A stretch of 64,000 nucleotides of DNA from the NCBI GenBank assembly GCA_045132235.1, contig JBGURX010000007.1, positions 1-64,000 on the forward strand. Direction: 5' to 3'. Source of the DNA: UBA1756 sp045132235 (lineage in GTDB: Bacteria > Bacteroidota > Bacteroidia > Bacteroidales > WCHB1-69). The notes below the pieces were generated by a model, which worked only from the letters and a program-made list of their open reading frames with translations, made no database searches and was not told the origin of the DNA. Every line of letters starts with the position of its first letter. The first letter of the stretch is position 1. The translations under genes were made by a program, and so were the position numbers. This document shows, one piece after another, positions 48,237-56,794 of this stretch.

Positions 48237-49949
48237 ATGAAAAAGATTCTATTTTCACTGATGTGCGCCATTCTGTTGCCGATAGGCATGGTGGCACAAA
48301 CCGTTACCCTCACCTTTACGGGAAAAGATGCCAACAACCTTCGGGTGCAGTTGGACCGTGTGACCGTCACCAACCTGACCAAAGGATGGCAGGAAACGAT
48401 TTATTGGCCCGACACCACTCTGACCATGCAGAACGGCACAGGCATTGACGAATATACCAACTATGACGGTTTTGTCCTGTCGCAAAACAATCCCAACCCG
48501 TTTGACGGTACCACTAATGTATTGTTGACGGTGGCCGACGCAGGGATGGTGGTGTTGGAAATCGCAGATGCGAACGGGCGCATTGTAGGGACGCACCGCG
48601 TGCGTACGCAATTGGGCACCCACCAATTCCGCGTCACCCTGTCGGCCGCCGGCACGTATGTGATGACCGCCCGACAAAACGGGAAAACGTCGTCCATCAA
48701 AATGGTGAACAATGGCGGTGGCAATGGCGATGGCATTGAATACGCGGGGGTTGTAGAAGCGCAAAATTTTGCGCCTCTACAACCCAAATCTGGAACCCGC
48801 GGCAATACCAACAACCCATTTAATTTCGGCGACATGATGGAATACGTGGGGTATGCGACGATTAACGGAATTGAATATGAAAGCGAACGCATTTCACAGA
48901 TGCAAGGTGCCTCACAGACGTTTGCGCTGGTGTTTGCGACGGTGGTACATACTATTCCATCGGTTACTACCGCTGCGGTCAGCAACATTACAGGCACTTC
49001 TGCCACTGTAGGCGGGAATGTCATCTCTGATGGAGAAGAAAACGTCTTTGACCGCGGCATTTGCTACAGCACGGTTTCAATGCCGACAGTGTCCGACAAC
49101 TGCATCCATATCGGACAGGGCATCGGCTCTTTTTCAGATATATTGAATGGTCTTCTGCCAGAGACCACCTACTACGTGCGTGCATTTGCCATCAATAGCA
49201 TTGGCGTAGGCTATGGCAGCGAGGTGAATTTTACTACGGCAAATGCCGACACGCCACAGGATGGCCAGCCGTGTCCAGGTAATGCCACACTCACCGATAT
49301 CGATGGAAATGTTTATAACACGGTTCAAATTGGCAATCAATGTTGGATGAAGGAAAACTTACGAACAACCAAGTACGCTGATAATACGGAGATTTTTCCA
49401 GCTGGTAGTCACGCTAGTTATACTGAACCCTACCGCTATGCTCCAGGTAATAACGAAAGTAATGTCCCCGTTCATGGTTACTGGTACAACTGGACTGCTG
49501 CAATGCACGGGGAAACTTCCAGCAGTACTAATCCCAGTGGTATTCAAGGTATTTGTCCGGACGGATGGCACGTTCCAAGCGATGCAGAATGGAACCAACT
49601 TGCGAACTATGTAGGTAATCAGAACGAATATGCGTGCGGGAATGACAACACATATATTGCTAAATCGTTAGCGACCATTGTGGGATGGGATGTCGATAAC
49701 GGGAACTGCACGGTTGGCAATAATCAGAGTACGAATAACGCCACAGGATTCTCTGCTCTACCCTCTGGTTACCACGATGGCAGCTATCGTCCTATAGGTG
49801 CAAGTACTTTATTTTGGACTACTACCGTGTATTATGAGTACAATGAAAACAACGCCCATCAATACTATCTCAGCCATAATTTTCCAACTGTGGAGAGGTC
49901 TTTTCTCAGAAAGGATGGAGCATGTTCCGTTCGTTGTGTGAAAGACTAA
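48237..49949 (+). CDS. FISUMP-domain protein with internal sorting-like domain
   Basis: 570 aa with signal peptide MKKILFSLMCAILLPIGMVAQ. Residues 79-157 look like a T9SS type A sorting domain (LSQNNPNPFDGTTNV ... GTYVMTARQNGKTSSIKMV) but sit in the middle rather than at the end. Residues 171-183 are encoded by a palindromic repeat. Residues about 240-335 are a fibronectin type III-like domain (LPETTYYVRAFAINSIG), and 350-570 a FISUMP domain (GICPDGWHVPSDAEW ... SVRCVKD). Exported; role unknown. The mosaic suggests recent domain or repeat insertion. Confidence 0.85.
   Translation: MKKILFSLMCAILLPIGMVAQTVTLTFTGKDANNLRVQLDRVTVTNLTKGWQETIYWPDTTLTMQNGTGIDEYTNYDGFVLSQNNPNPFDGTTNVLLTVADAGMVVLEIADANGRIVGTHRVRTQLGTHQFRVTLSAAGTYVMTARQNGKTSSIKMVNNGGGNGDGIEYAGVVEAQNFAPLQPKSGTRGNTNNPFNFGDMMEYVGYATINGIEYESERISQMQGASQTFALVFATVVHTIPSVTTAAVSNITGTSATVGGNVISDGEENVFDRGICYSTVSMPTVSDNCIHIGQGIGSFSDILNGLLPETTYYVRAFAINSIGVGYGSEVNFTTANADTPQDGQPCPGNATLTDIDGNVYNTVQIGNQCWMKENLRTTKYADNTEIFPAGSHASYTEPYRYAPGNNESNVPVHGYWYNWTAAMHGETSSSTNPSGIQGICPDGWHVPSDAEWNQLANYVGNQNEYACGNDNTYIAKSLATIVGWDVDNGNCTVGNNQSTNNATGFSALPSGYHDGSYRPIGASTLFWTTTVYYEYNENNAHQYYLSHNFPTVERSFLRKDGACSVRCVKD
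48748..48785. repeat. Interspersed palindrome, copy E, inside a coding sequence
   Basis: A 38-bp palindrome with one mismatched pair, core GTAGAAGCGCAAAA / TTTTGCGCCTCTAC, outer GGGTT / AACCC. It lies in frame in the FISUMP gene and encodes VVEAQNFAPLQP. Confidence 0.8.
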
Positions 49950-49993
49950 TATTCGTGTTTCTGTCGTTTATCTATAAATTCTAAAACAAAAAA

Positions 49994-51265
49994 ATGAAAG
50001 AAAATAACACAAAAACAGCTGTTATTCTCTTGGGTTCTGGATTTGCTATTCCGTTTGGCGGACCTTCATCCAGCGAATTATTGCAAAGGATAGAAGACCA
50101 TCCCTACACAAACAATGGTGGTGTATTGAAATCACAACTCATTTCTCAACTGCTAATTGCTTTGAGAAATTATTATGGACCGAATCCAGTGAACTTTGAA
50201 ACGCTCATTGCATCGTTAGAATCACTTTGCCAATACAATGTATCGTCTATACAGAAAAATCGGTCAGTAGATTATGCGTCTATTTTGCCTGCCATCTATC
50301 TGCAAAAGTGTTTTACTGAACTCATAGAACACGAAGGTGTTTCCGTGGGTAAAAGTGTACCAGAGTATTTATTGAGTGTGTATAAACATTGTATGTGCCT
50401 TATTCTGAATAGAATATATAGATATGACAATTCAAATACTCCTCAAAAAGTTTGTTCAGAAAAAAAGAATAATTTCGTACAATTTGTTGAATCTCTGATC
50501 AGAAAGGATTATCATCTAAAATTCTATACCATCAATTACGATAGAATTGTGCCTCGGATTCTGAAAGATATTAAATTTGATGAGGGTTTACCAGAAGTAG
50601 TAACCGATGGTGCAGACAAAGAATTTGACTGGTTTTCTCGAAATGATAATTCATCATCTAACACGTGGGATGATGATGAGATGGATTTTTCGAATGCTAA
50701 ATGTGAATCCAACGATTATAATCCGCTATACTTTCACAATGACCTTGAACGATTCCACAAGGCTCCTTATACGTATTTCAATTTACACGGTTCCAGATAT
50801 TTGTCGTTCGACTACAATAGCAAGAGACCATGCTTTAACATAAATGGAACTAACTATTTTTCATCAATCGGGCAAAACAATCTTGGCGGGAATCCGAACG
50901 AATACCTTTCTTTTGCGCCAATCATTGTCGGATATTCAAAAACGCAGAGAGCCTTTTCAGAACCATTTAACTTTGGGTTCAATTCATTTGCATTGGATTG
51001 TAATAATTGCGACAAATTCTTTTCCTTTGGTTTTTCTTATAAAGACCCGCACATCAACTCAATTATTAATACCTATTTACGTGATGATGTTAAAATCGAA
51101 TGTGTGGTAAAAGACATGCTCCATGAAACAATAATCACACCATGGCAACTACTAAATCAGAAGAAAACAACAGATGAAAATATCTTTATTAGTTATAGTG
51201 GGAAAATATTCAAACATGGTGTTGAGGAATATCTGAAAGATAAATTGTATGAGGAATACCTTTAA
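49994..51265 (+). CDS. SIR2-like domain protein (candidate NADase effector)
   Basis: 423 aa. Nucleotide loop LLGSGFAIPFGGPSSSELL (12-30), TINYD with N181, NLHG with H265, and FGFSYKDPHINSII (345-358) follow the order of SIR2/TIR-type NADase domains used in phage defence (ThsA, DSR and relatives). The N and H residues match the catalytic pair of those families. No second domain or membrane segment is apparent. About 35% GC against about 50% around it, so it was probably acquired. It begins 44 bases after the FISUMP gene with no clear promoter. NAD+ hydrolysis is inferred. Confidence 0.72.
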   Translation: MKENNTKTAVILLGSGFAIPFGGPSSSELLQRIEDHPYTNNGGVLKSQLISQLLIALRNYYGPNPVNFETLIASLESLCQYNVSSIQKNRSVDYASILPAIYLQKCFTELIEHEGVSVGKSVPEYLLSVYKHCMCLILNRIYRYDNSNTPQKVCSEKKNNFVQFVESLIRKDYHLKFYTINYDRIVPRILKDIKFDEGLPEVVTDGADKEFDWFSRNDNSSSNTWDDDEMDFSNAKCESNDYNPLYFHNDLERFHKAPYTYFNLHGSRYLSFDYNSKRPCFNINGTNYFSSIGQNNLGGNPNEYLSFAPIIVGYSKTQRAFSEPFNFGFNSFALDCNNCDKFFSFGFSYKDPHINSIINTYLRDDVKIECVVKDMLHETIITPWQLLNQKKTTDENIFISYSGKIFKHGVEEYLKDKLYEEYL

Positions 51266-51325
51266 GTCAGAGACCCATATGTGAATTTTGATGTTTTAAT
51301 ATTAACAAAATATTCAATTTTGTTG

Positions 51326-51333
51326 TATCTTTG
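51326..51333 (+). promoter_or_regulatory. -7 box for the RhuM gene
   Basis: TATCTTTG followed by CGGGCTG, 41 bases before the ATG at 51375. Confidence 0.65.
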
Positions 51334-51374
51334 CGGGCTGAATATCACTCAACCATTCTAATATAACCTTTACC

Positions 51375-52199
51375 ATGAACAACAATGAAATCATTCTCTA
51401 CCAGCCAGATGGGAGCATCTCTTTGGAGGTGCGAGTGGAAAACGAAACGGTGTGGTTGAACCGTCAACAAATGGCACTTTTGTTCGATCGTGATGTGAAG
51501 ACCATCGGAAAGCACATTAACAATGCCTTGAAGGAAGAGTTGAGGGAAATTCCAACTGTCGCAAATTTTGCGACAGTTCAGCAGGAAGGAGAGCGCCTCG
51601 TTACTCGTGATATTGATTATTACAATATGGATGTCATTCTTTCGGTCGGCTATCGCGTAAAATCGCAAAGAGGCATTCAATTTCGTCGCTGGGCCAACTC
51701 GGTGCTGAAAGATTACATCATCCGTGGATATGCTGTCAACCAACGGATTGAAAGGCTGGAGCAGCGTGTTTCGGAACACGATCAGAAAATCAATTTCTTC
51801 GTCCGCACCGCCCTGCCACCCACCCAAGGCATCTTTTTCGATGGACAGATCTTTGATGCCTACGTCTTTGCCGCCGATATTATCAAATCAGCAAAGGAAA
51901 GTATCGTGCTGATTGACAATTACATTGACGAATCTGTTTTGCTCCTGCTATCGAAAAGAAACGCCCATGTTCCCGCCCGAATCATCACACGGAAAGTGTC
52001 GCCCGTGCTGGCGACAGATTTAGCCAAACACAACCAGCAGTACCCGCCCATCACTATTGAAGAATCGTCCCGCTACCATGACCGCTTCCTCATCATCGAC
52101 GCAACCGTATATCACATCGGTGCCTCGCTGAAGGATTTGGGCAAGAAACTGTTCGCCTTCTCCAAATTGGACATCCCCGCGGAAATGCTGGTGTCATAA
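51375..52199 (+). CDS. RhuM-family protein with PLD-like C-terminus
   Basis: 274 aa. Residues 1-130 match the virulence RhuM family (WLNRQQMALLFDRDVKTIGKHINNALKE, VGYRVKSQRGIQFRRWAN). Residues about 150-270 look like a phospholipase D-like half: ESIVLIDNYIDESVLLLL and YHDRFLIIDATVYHIGASLKDLGKK, where the usual HxK is HDR (H235). RhuM proteins are frequent in accessory regions of Bacteroidota; function is unsettled. Next to the SIR2-like gene it may belong to the same accessory patch. Confidence 0.85.
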   Translation: MNNNEIILYQPDGSISLEVRVENETVWLNRQQMALLFDRDVKTIGKHINNALKEELREIPTVANFATVQQEGERLVTRDIDYYNMDVILSVGYRVKSQRGIQFRRWANSVLKDYIIRGYAVNQRIERLEQRVSEHDQKINFFVRTALPPTQGIFFDGQIFDAYVFAADIIKSAKESIVLIDNYIDESVLLLLSKRNAHVPARIITRKVSPVLATDLAKHNQQYPPITIEESSRYHDRFLIIDATVYHIGASLKDLGKKLFAFSKLDIPAEMLVS

Positions 52200-52255
52200 T
52201 GGTTTCGCCTGCAGATTTGCTGCCTGAGATTTCCCCACCACACAAATCCTGCGTT

Positions 52256-52286
52256 TGTAGAGCTGCCATAATATGACAGCCCTACA
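52256..52286. repeat. Interspersed palindrome, copy F
   Basis: TGTAGAGCTG (52256-52265), 11-nt centre, CAGCCCTACA (52277-52286), one mismatch. Same subtype as copy G. It occupies the otherwise empty 300-base gap between RhuM and the oxidoreductase operon, about 135 bases before the next promoter. Confidence 0.75.
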
Positions 52287-52421
52287 TCTATGTCGGACGT
52301 TTCCATTAGTGACACACCCCTAACAGATGCAGGCATTGCGTCGGACGGACATCCCCCTGAAATCTGCCCTCCAAAATCAACAAATCTTTCAAATGACGAA
52401 CATTATTCCAAAAAAATTTCG

Positions 52422-52429
52422 TACTTTAG
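52422..52429 (+). promoter_or_regulatory. Probable -7 box of the oxidoreductase operon
   Basis: TACTTTAG, one base from TAnnTTTG, 69 bases before the first gene. Confidence 0.4.
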
Positions 52430-52497
52430 CGGCCGTATTATGTGAAAAAACAAAATATTGATAATCAACCTATTAAAAAACTTAAATTCTAAACATT

Positions 52498-52719
52498 ATG
52501 GCATTTAAAGGAGCTTTAGTCATTGACACGGAAAAGTGCAAAGGCTGTGCGGTCTGCATCACGGGCTGCCCGAACCAGTGCATCGCACTTTCCAAACATG
52601 TAAATGCGAAGGGTTACAATTACCTTGAAATGGTGAACGAAGACGCTTGCATCGGCTGCGCCAGCTGCGCTGTGATCTGCCCCGACGGCGTTATCGAAGT
52701 TTATCGCGCCAAGGAGTAG
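52498..52719 (+). CDS. 2-oxoacid:ferredoxin oxidoreductase, ferredoxin subunit (delta)
   Basis: 73 aa with two [4Fe-4S] motifs, CKGCAVCITGCP and CIGCASCAVICP. It carries electrons inside the 2-oxoacid oxidoreductase complex or to external ferredoxin. First gene of a four-gene operon with alpha, beta and gamma subunits at 51, 17 and 20 bases. Confidence 0.92.
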   Translation: MAFKGALVIDTEKCKGCAVCITGCPNQCIALSKHVNAKGYNYLEMVNEDACIGCASCAVICPDGVIEVYRAKE

Positions 52720-52770
52720 TCCCTCAATTTCACCAGAATCAAAATCAATTAACAACTAAACAATTTCAAA

Positions 52771-53850
52771 ATGGCAAAAGAATTAAAATTAATGAAGGGT
52801 AACCAAGCCATTGCGGAAGCCGCCATCCGTTGCGGTTGCGATGGTTACTTCGGATATCCTATCACTCCTCAAAGCGAGGTTCTTGAGCACCTGATGGCCG
52901 AAAGACCCTACCTCACCACGGGTATGGTTGTGCTGCAGGCCGAAAGCGAGCTCGCCTCCATCAACATGGTGTATGCCGGCGCCGCTGCCGGCAAACGAGT
53001 GATGACCTCCTCGTCCTCACCGGGCTTCTCCCTGATGCAGGAAGGCCTTTCCTATATCGCCGGCGCTGAACTGCCCGCACTCTGTGTCAACGTCGTTCGT
53101 GGCGGCCCAGGTCTCGGCACCATCCAGCCCTCACAGTCCGACTATTTCCAGACCACCAAGGGCGGCGGTCACGGCGACTATCGCCTGATCACCCTCGCTC
53201 CCGCCTCCGTGCAGGAGATGTACGACTTCGTGGAACTCGGCTTCGACCTCGCCTTCAAATACCGCAACCCCGTCGCCATCCTCTCCGACGGTGTCATCGG
53301 CCAGGTGATGGAAAAGGTCATGGTGGACGACTACAAGCCGCGCTGGACCAACGAATACATTGAAAAGAACTGCCCGTGGGCTGCCACCGGTCACCGTTCC
53401 ACCGGCACCCACCGCATTGTCACTTCTCTTGAACTGGAAGCCCTCAAGCAGGAGGCTATCAACGACCGCATTCAGGCCAAATACCGCAAGTGCGAGGAAG
53501 AAGACGCACGCTACGAGGCCATCCAGTGCGACGACGCTGAATACCTGTTCGTGGCTTACGGCTCCGCAGCCCGTATCTGCATGAAGTCCATCGAGCTGGC
53601 TCGCGCAGAAGGCATCAAGGTCGGTCTGGTTCGCCCGATCACCCTGTGGCCCTTCCCGACCAAAGCCGTTGGCGAAATCGGCGGCCGCATGAAGAAGATC
53701 CTCAGCGTTGAAATGAACGCCGGTCAGATGATCGAAGACGTGAAACTCGCCGTTGGCTGCAACGTGCCCGTCGAGCACTACGGCCGCTACGGTGGCGTCA
53801 TCCCGACCCCCGTCGAAATCTTCGATGCTTTGAAAAAAATGGTTAAATAA
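52771..53850 (+). CDS. 2-oxoacid:ferredoxin oxidoreductase, alpha subunit
   Basis: 359 aa. MKGNQAIAEAAIRCGCDGYFGYPITPQSE, VLQAESELASINMVYAGAAAGKRVMTSSSSPG and GGPGLGTIQPSQSDYFQ are typical of the VorB/KorA group. The complex oxidises a 2-oxoacid (2-oxoglutarate or branched-chain 2-oxoacids) to the acyl-CoA with reduction of ferredoxin. Sequence features alone do not settle the substrate; the Bacteroidota orthologues are usually annotated 3-methyl-2-oxobutanoate or 2-oxoglutarate oxidoreductase. Confidence 0.9.
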   Translation: MAKELKLMKGNQAIAEAAIRCGCDGYFGYPITPQSEVLEHLMAERPYLTTGMVVLQAESELASINMVYAGAAAGKRVMTSSSSPGFSLMQEGLSYIAGAELPALCVNVVRGGPGLGTIQPSQSDYFQTTKGGGHGDYRLITLAPASVQEMYDFVELGFDLAFKYRNPVAILSDGVIGQVMEKVMVDDYKPRWTNEYIEKNCPWAATGHRSTGTHRIVTSLELEALKQEAINDRIQAKYRKCEEEDARYEAIQCDDAEYLFVAYGSAARICMKSIELARAEGIKVGLVRPITLWPFPTKAVGEIGGRMKKILSVEMNAGQMIEDVKLAVGCNVPVEHYGRYGGVIPTPVEIFDALKKMVK

Positions 53851-53867
53851 TTAAAGTACTTGAAATT

Positions 53868-54710
53868 ATGACAAGAGAAGATATCATCAAACCCGAAAAC
53901 TTGGTGTACAAACGCACTCCGGTCCTCACGGATGCAACGATGCACTATTGCCCCGGCTGCGGTCACGGTGTGGTTCACAGAATCATCGCCGAAGTGATCG
54001 AGGAGATGGGCATCCAGGACAATGTCGTGGGTATCTCACCCGTCGGCTGCTCCGTTCTGGCTTACAACTATTTCGACGTTGACTTCGTGGAAGCCGCCCA
54101 CGGTCGTGCACCGGCGTGCGCCTCCGCCATCAAGCGCCTCCGTCCCGAGACCTTCGTGTTCTCGTACCAGGGCGATGGTGACTTGGCCTCCATCGGTTGC
54201 GCCGAAGTGATGCACGCCTGCAACCGCGGCGAGAACATCACCATGATCTTCATCAACAACGGTATCTACGGTATGACCGGCGGTCAGATGGCTCCCACCA
54301 CCCTCGAGGGTATGGAGACCGTGACCTGCCCCTACGGCCGTGACCCCGAAATCATGGGACACACCATGCGCCTTACCGAAATGCTGGCCCAGCTGCCCGG
54401 CACCTACTACGTGACCCGTCAGGCTGTCTATACGCCCGCATTGGCCCGCAAGTGCAAACGCGCCATCCGTCAGGCCTTCGAGAACCAGAAGCTCAACAAG
54501 GGCGTCTCCTTCGTGGAGGTGACCTCCAACTGCAACTCCGGCTGGAAGATGACTCCCGTACAGGCCAACAAGTGGATGGAAGAGAACACCCTCAAATACT
54601 TCCCGCTCGGCGACATGAAGGTGGACGGCAAGTTCGACCCGAATTTCGTACAGCGCGTGGCCACTTTCGACCAACCCAATGAAACCCGTTTCTCATTGAG
54701 AAGTAAATAA
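53868..54710 (+). CDS. 2-oxoacid:ferredoxin oxidoreductase, beta (TPP) subunit
   Basis: 280 aa. Binds thiamine diphosphate and a [4Fe-4S] cluster: CPGCGHGVVHRI, GISPVGCSV and the TPP motif GDGDLASIGCAEVMHACNRGENITMIFINNGIYGMTGGQ. Works with the alpha subunit at the active site. Confidence 0.92.
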   Translation: MTREDIIKPENLVYKRTPVLTDATMHYCPGCGHGVVHRIIAEVIEEMGIQDNVVGISPVGCSVLAYNYFDVDFVEAAHGRAPACASAIKRLRPETFVFSYQGDGDLASIGCAEVMHACNRGENITMIFINNGIYGMTGGQMAPTTLEGMETVTCPYGRDPEIMGHTMRLTEMLAQLPGTYYVTRQAVYTPALARKCKRAIRQAFENQKLNKGVSFVEVTSNCNSGWKMTPVQANKWMEENTLKYFPLGDMKVDGKFDPNFVQRVATFDQPNETRFSLRSK

Positions 54711-54730
54711 TAACCTTAAATTCAAAAACA

Positions 54731-55282
54731 ATGACAGAAGAAATTATTATAGCAGGCTTCGGCGGCCAGGGCGTACTCTCAATGGGTAAGATTTTGGCAT
54801 ACGCCGGCATCATGCAGGACAAGGAGGTCAGCTGGCTTCCCTCCTACGGCCCGGAAATGCGTGGCGGCACCTCCAATGTCACGGTTATTTTGAGCGACGA
54901 GCGCATCTGCTCCCCCTACCTTAACCAGTTCGACACCGCTATCATCCTCAACCAGCAGTCTATGGACAAGTTCGAGTCAGCAGTGAAACCTGGCGGTTTG
55001 CTGATTTACGACCCGAACGGAATTTCCCACCATCCCACCCGCAAGGATATCAACATCTATCAGGTGGCCGCTGCCGACAAGGCCAGCGAGCTGGGTATCT
55101 CCAAGCTGTTCAACATGATCATCCTCGGCGGTTTCCTCAAGGTGAAACCCTTGGTCACCCCCGAAATGTTGCACAAGGGTTTGGAAAAATCCCTTCCGGA
55201 ACGTCACCATCACCTCATCCCCAAGAACGAAGAGGCAGTGGAGATCGGCAAGGGCCTGTTGAAACCCTACCACACCATTTAA
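54731..55282 (+). CDS. 2-oxoacid:ferredoxin oxidoreductase, gamma subunit
   Basis: 183 aa. IIAGFGGQGVLSMGKILAYAG and SWLPSYGPEMRGGTSNVTVILSDE are the standard gamma-subunit motifs (CoA-binding domain). Last gene of the operon, followed 18 bases later by a strong terminator. Confidence 0.92.
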   Translation: MTEEIIIAGFGGQGVLSMGKILAYAGIMQDKEVSWLPSYGPEMRGGTSNVTVILSDERICSPYLNQFDTAIILNQQSMDKFESAVKPGGLLIYDPNGISHHPTRKDINIYQVAAADKASELGISKLFNMIILGGFLKVKPLVTPEMLHKGLEKSLPERHHHLIPKNEEAVEIGKGLLKPYHTI

Positions 55283-55300
55283 CCGAATTTGCGGTTATTC

Positions 55301-55337
55301 AAAGAACGGCGGACCGAAAGGTTCGCCGTTCTTTTTT
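55301..55337 (+). terminator. Terminator of the oxidoreductase operon
   Basis: AAAGAACGGCGGACC (55301-55315), loop GAAA, GGTTCGCCGTTCTTTTTT (55320-55337), one bulge or mismatch. Confidence 0.88.
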
Positions 55338-55341
55338 GTAA

Positions 55342-55380
55342 AAAAAGTAGGGCTGTCACATTGTGGCAGCCCTACTTTTT
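55342..55380. repeat. Interspersed palindrome, copy G, acting as bidirectional terminator
   Basis: AAAAAGTAGGGCTG (55342-55355), 11-nt centre, CAGCCCTACTTTTT (55367-55380). The A- and T-runs make it a terminator on both strands between two convergent genes. Its GTAGGGCTG...CAGCCCTAC core is the copy F subtype. Confidence 0.82.
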
Positions 55381-55406
55381 GTAAAATTCAAGAATTAAAG
55401 AAATCC

Positions 55407-56246
55407 TTATTTCTTGATGAATTTCTGGGTAGCGGTGCCGTTTTCGCCGTTCATACGGACGAAGTAAACGCCGTTGTTGAGGTTGCTGACGTTGATCTGC
55501 ATGTTGCTGGTAGCGTTAGCGGTGTAAACGGTCTGACCAAGGAGGTTCACGATTTCGACAGTGTTGTAACCTTCAGCGTTCACATTCAGAACGGTGGTAG
55601 CAGGATTCGGGAAGATGGAAACGGTGTTGTTGTTCTCTGCGATACCAACACCAGGATTGGTATTGACGGTAGCATTAGTAACGGTAACATCATCCAAGTT
55701 GAGCACGAACTGGTCGGTGCAGTTGAAGTGACGGAATGCAATGTAAACATTCTGACCAGCATAACTGCTCAAATCAACAGTTTTCTCCTGCCATGTGGCC
55801 TGAGCCTTACCAGCGGCGAAAGTTTCCTCAAAAACAGTGGTGAAGTCAGCAATATTAGTACCAGTTGTAGAAACCAGAACAGAATAGTGTTCAGCGGCAT
55901 AGCTGGCATCCTGGGCAGTAACCCAGAAAGTGAGGGTAGCACCTGCGCTCAAAGTGAGGTTGGGGGTGAACAAGTAGTTGTCAGGAGTAAGAGCACCAAC
56001 AACGTTGCTATAAGAACCTGACATCATCATGTCGTAGGAAGCCTCATGGCCTGAACCTGTAAGATCAGCATCTTCCACGAAATAGATGCCAGCTGATTCA
56101 GAAGCAAGCACCCAACCATAACCATCACCATCAGCATCGTTGGTGGTCCAACCGCTAATGTTACTGTCATCAAAGTTAACAGTAAATTGTGCATTCAATG
56201 CAACAACAGCAAATAAAGCTGCAACAAATGATAAAACTTTTTTCAT
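55407..56246 (-). CDS. Cleaved-adhesin-domain protein with T9SS type A sorting domain
   Basis: 279 aa from ATG 56246 (MKKVLSFVAALFAVVALNAQ signal); the longer frame starts before the promoter. Residues about 25-185 resemble the cleaved-adhesin / gingipain haemagglutinin domain: FDDSNISGWTTNDADGDGYGW, SGHEASYDMMMSG, NYLFTPNLTLSAGATLTFWV, VYIAFRHFNCTDQFVLNLDDV. Residues about 205-279 are a sorting domain (VSIFPNPATTVLNVNA ... GVYFVRMNGENGTATQKFIKK). Small secreted surface protein, possibly abundant given its strong-looking promoter. Confidence 0.88.
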   Translation of the reverse strand: MKKVLSFVAALFAVVALNAQFTVNFDDSNISGWTTNDADGDGYGWVLASESAGIYFVEDADLTGSGHEASYDMMMSGSYSNVVGALTPDNYLFTPNLTLSAGATLTFWVTAQDASYAAEHYSVLVSTTGTNIADFTTVFEETFAAGKAQATWQEKTVDLSSYAGQNVYIAFRHFNCTDQFVLNLDDVTVTNATVNTNPGVGIAENNNTVSIFPNPATTVLNVNAEGYNTVEIVNLLGQTVYTANATSNMQINVSNLNNGVYFVRMNGENGTATQKFIKK

Positions 56247-56285
56247 AATAAAAACATTTAGGTTAATAAATAAGTTTTCATGGTG

Positions 56286-56293
56286 CAAAAATA
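56286..56293 (-). promoter_or_regulatory. -7 box for the cleaved-adhesin gene
   Basis: TATTTTTG on the minus strand, 40 bases before the ATG at 56246. Confidence 0.6.
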
Positions 56294-56340
56294 CAACTAT
56301 TTTTTGAATACGCTTAAAAAAAAACGAAAATAATAAAAAA

Positions 56341-56369
56341 AAAACGGCGGCCAAATAGCCGCCGTTTTT
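56341..56369 (-). terminator. Terminator of pyrH-frr-gcvH operon
   Basis: AAAACGGCGGC (56341-56351), loop CAAATA, GCCGCCGTTTTTG (56358-56370). Long A-run on the left gives a T-run for the leftward transcript. Confidence 0.88.
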
Positions 56370-56388
56370 GTCTTACCTGTGTAAGGAA

Positions 56389-56763
56389 TTATTTGATGAA
56401 ATCGCCATACTGGGCAGCGTTCATCAGGCTGTCGGCCTCTGCGGGGTTGGTGGGTTTGATTTTCACGATCCAGCCACCTTCGTAGGGATCGGTGTTGATG
56501 AGGGCCGGGTTGCCTTCGAGCTCTTCATTGAACTCTACAACCTCACCGCCGATGGGCAGCATCAGGTCAGACACGGTCTTCACAGCCTCGATAGAGCCGA
56601 ACACCTCGTTCTGCTCGAGGGTTTCGTCAACGGTGGTCACGTCAACGAAGACGATGTCACCAAGCTGTTCTGCTGCGTATGCGGTAATGCCTACGTATGC
56701 AAATTCACCATCCATTTTCAACCATTCATGGTCGTTGGAATACTTCAGATTTTCGGGAATCAT
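56389..56763 (-). CDS. gcvH: Glycine cleavage system H protein
   Basis: 124 aa. Lipoyl-lysine motif FGSIEAVKTVSDLMLPIGGEV and NTDPYEGGWIVKIKPTNP. Carries the aminomethyl intermediate between P, T and L proteins; it can also be an octanoyl acceptor in lipoate synthesis. The other gcv genes are not in the window. Last gene of its operon, 31 bases after frr. Confidence 0.95.
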   Translation of the reverse strand: MIPENLKYSNDHEWLKMDGEFAYVGITAYAAEQLGDIVFVDVTTVDETLEQNEVFGSIEAVKTVSDLMLPIGGEVVEFNEELEGNPALINTDPYEGGWIVKIKPTNPAEADSLMNAAQYGDFIK

Positions 56764-56794
56764 AGTTGTTGTTTTTAAATTATTAAATGAAAAA

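Noticed and set aside
20083..55380. CRISPR array
   Set aside because: The repeats are single, dispersed palindromes without regular spacers and no cas genes occur in the window.
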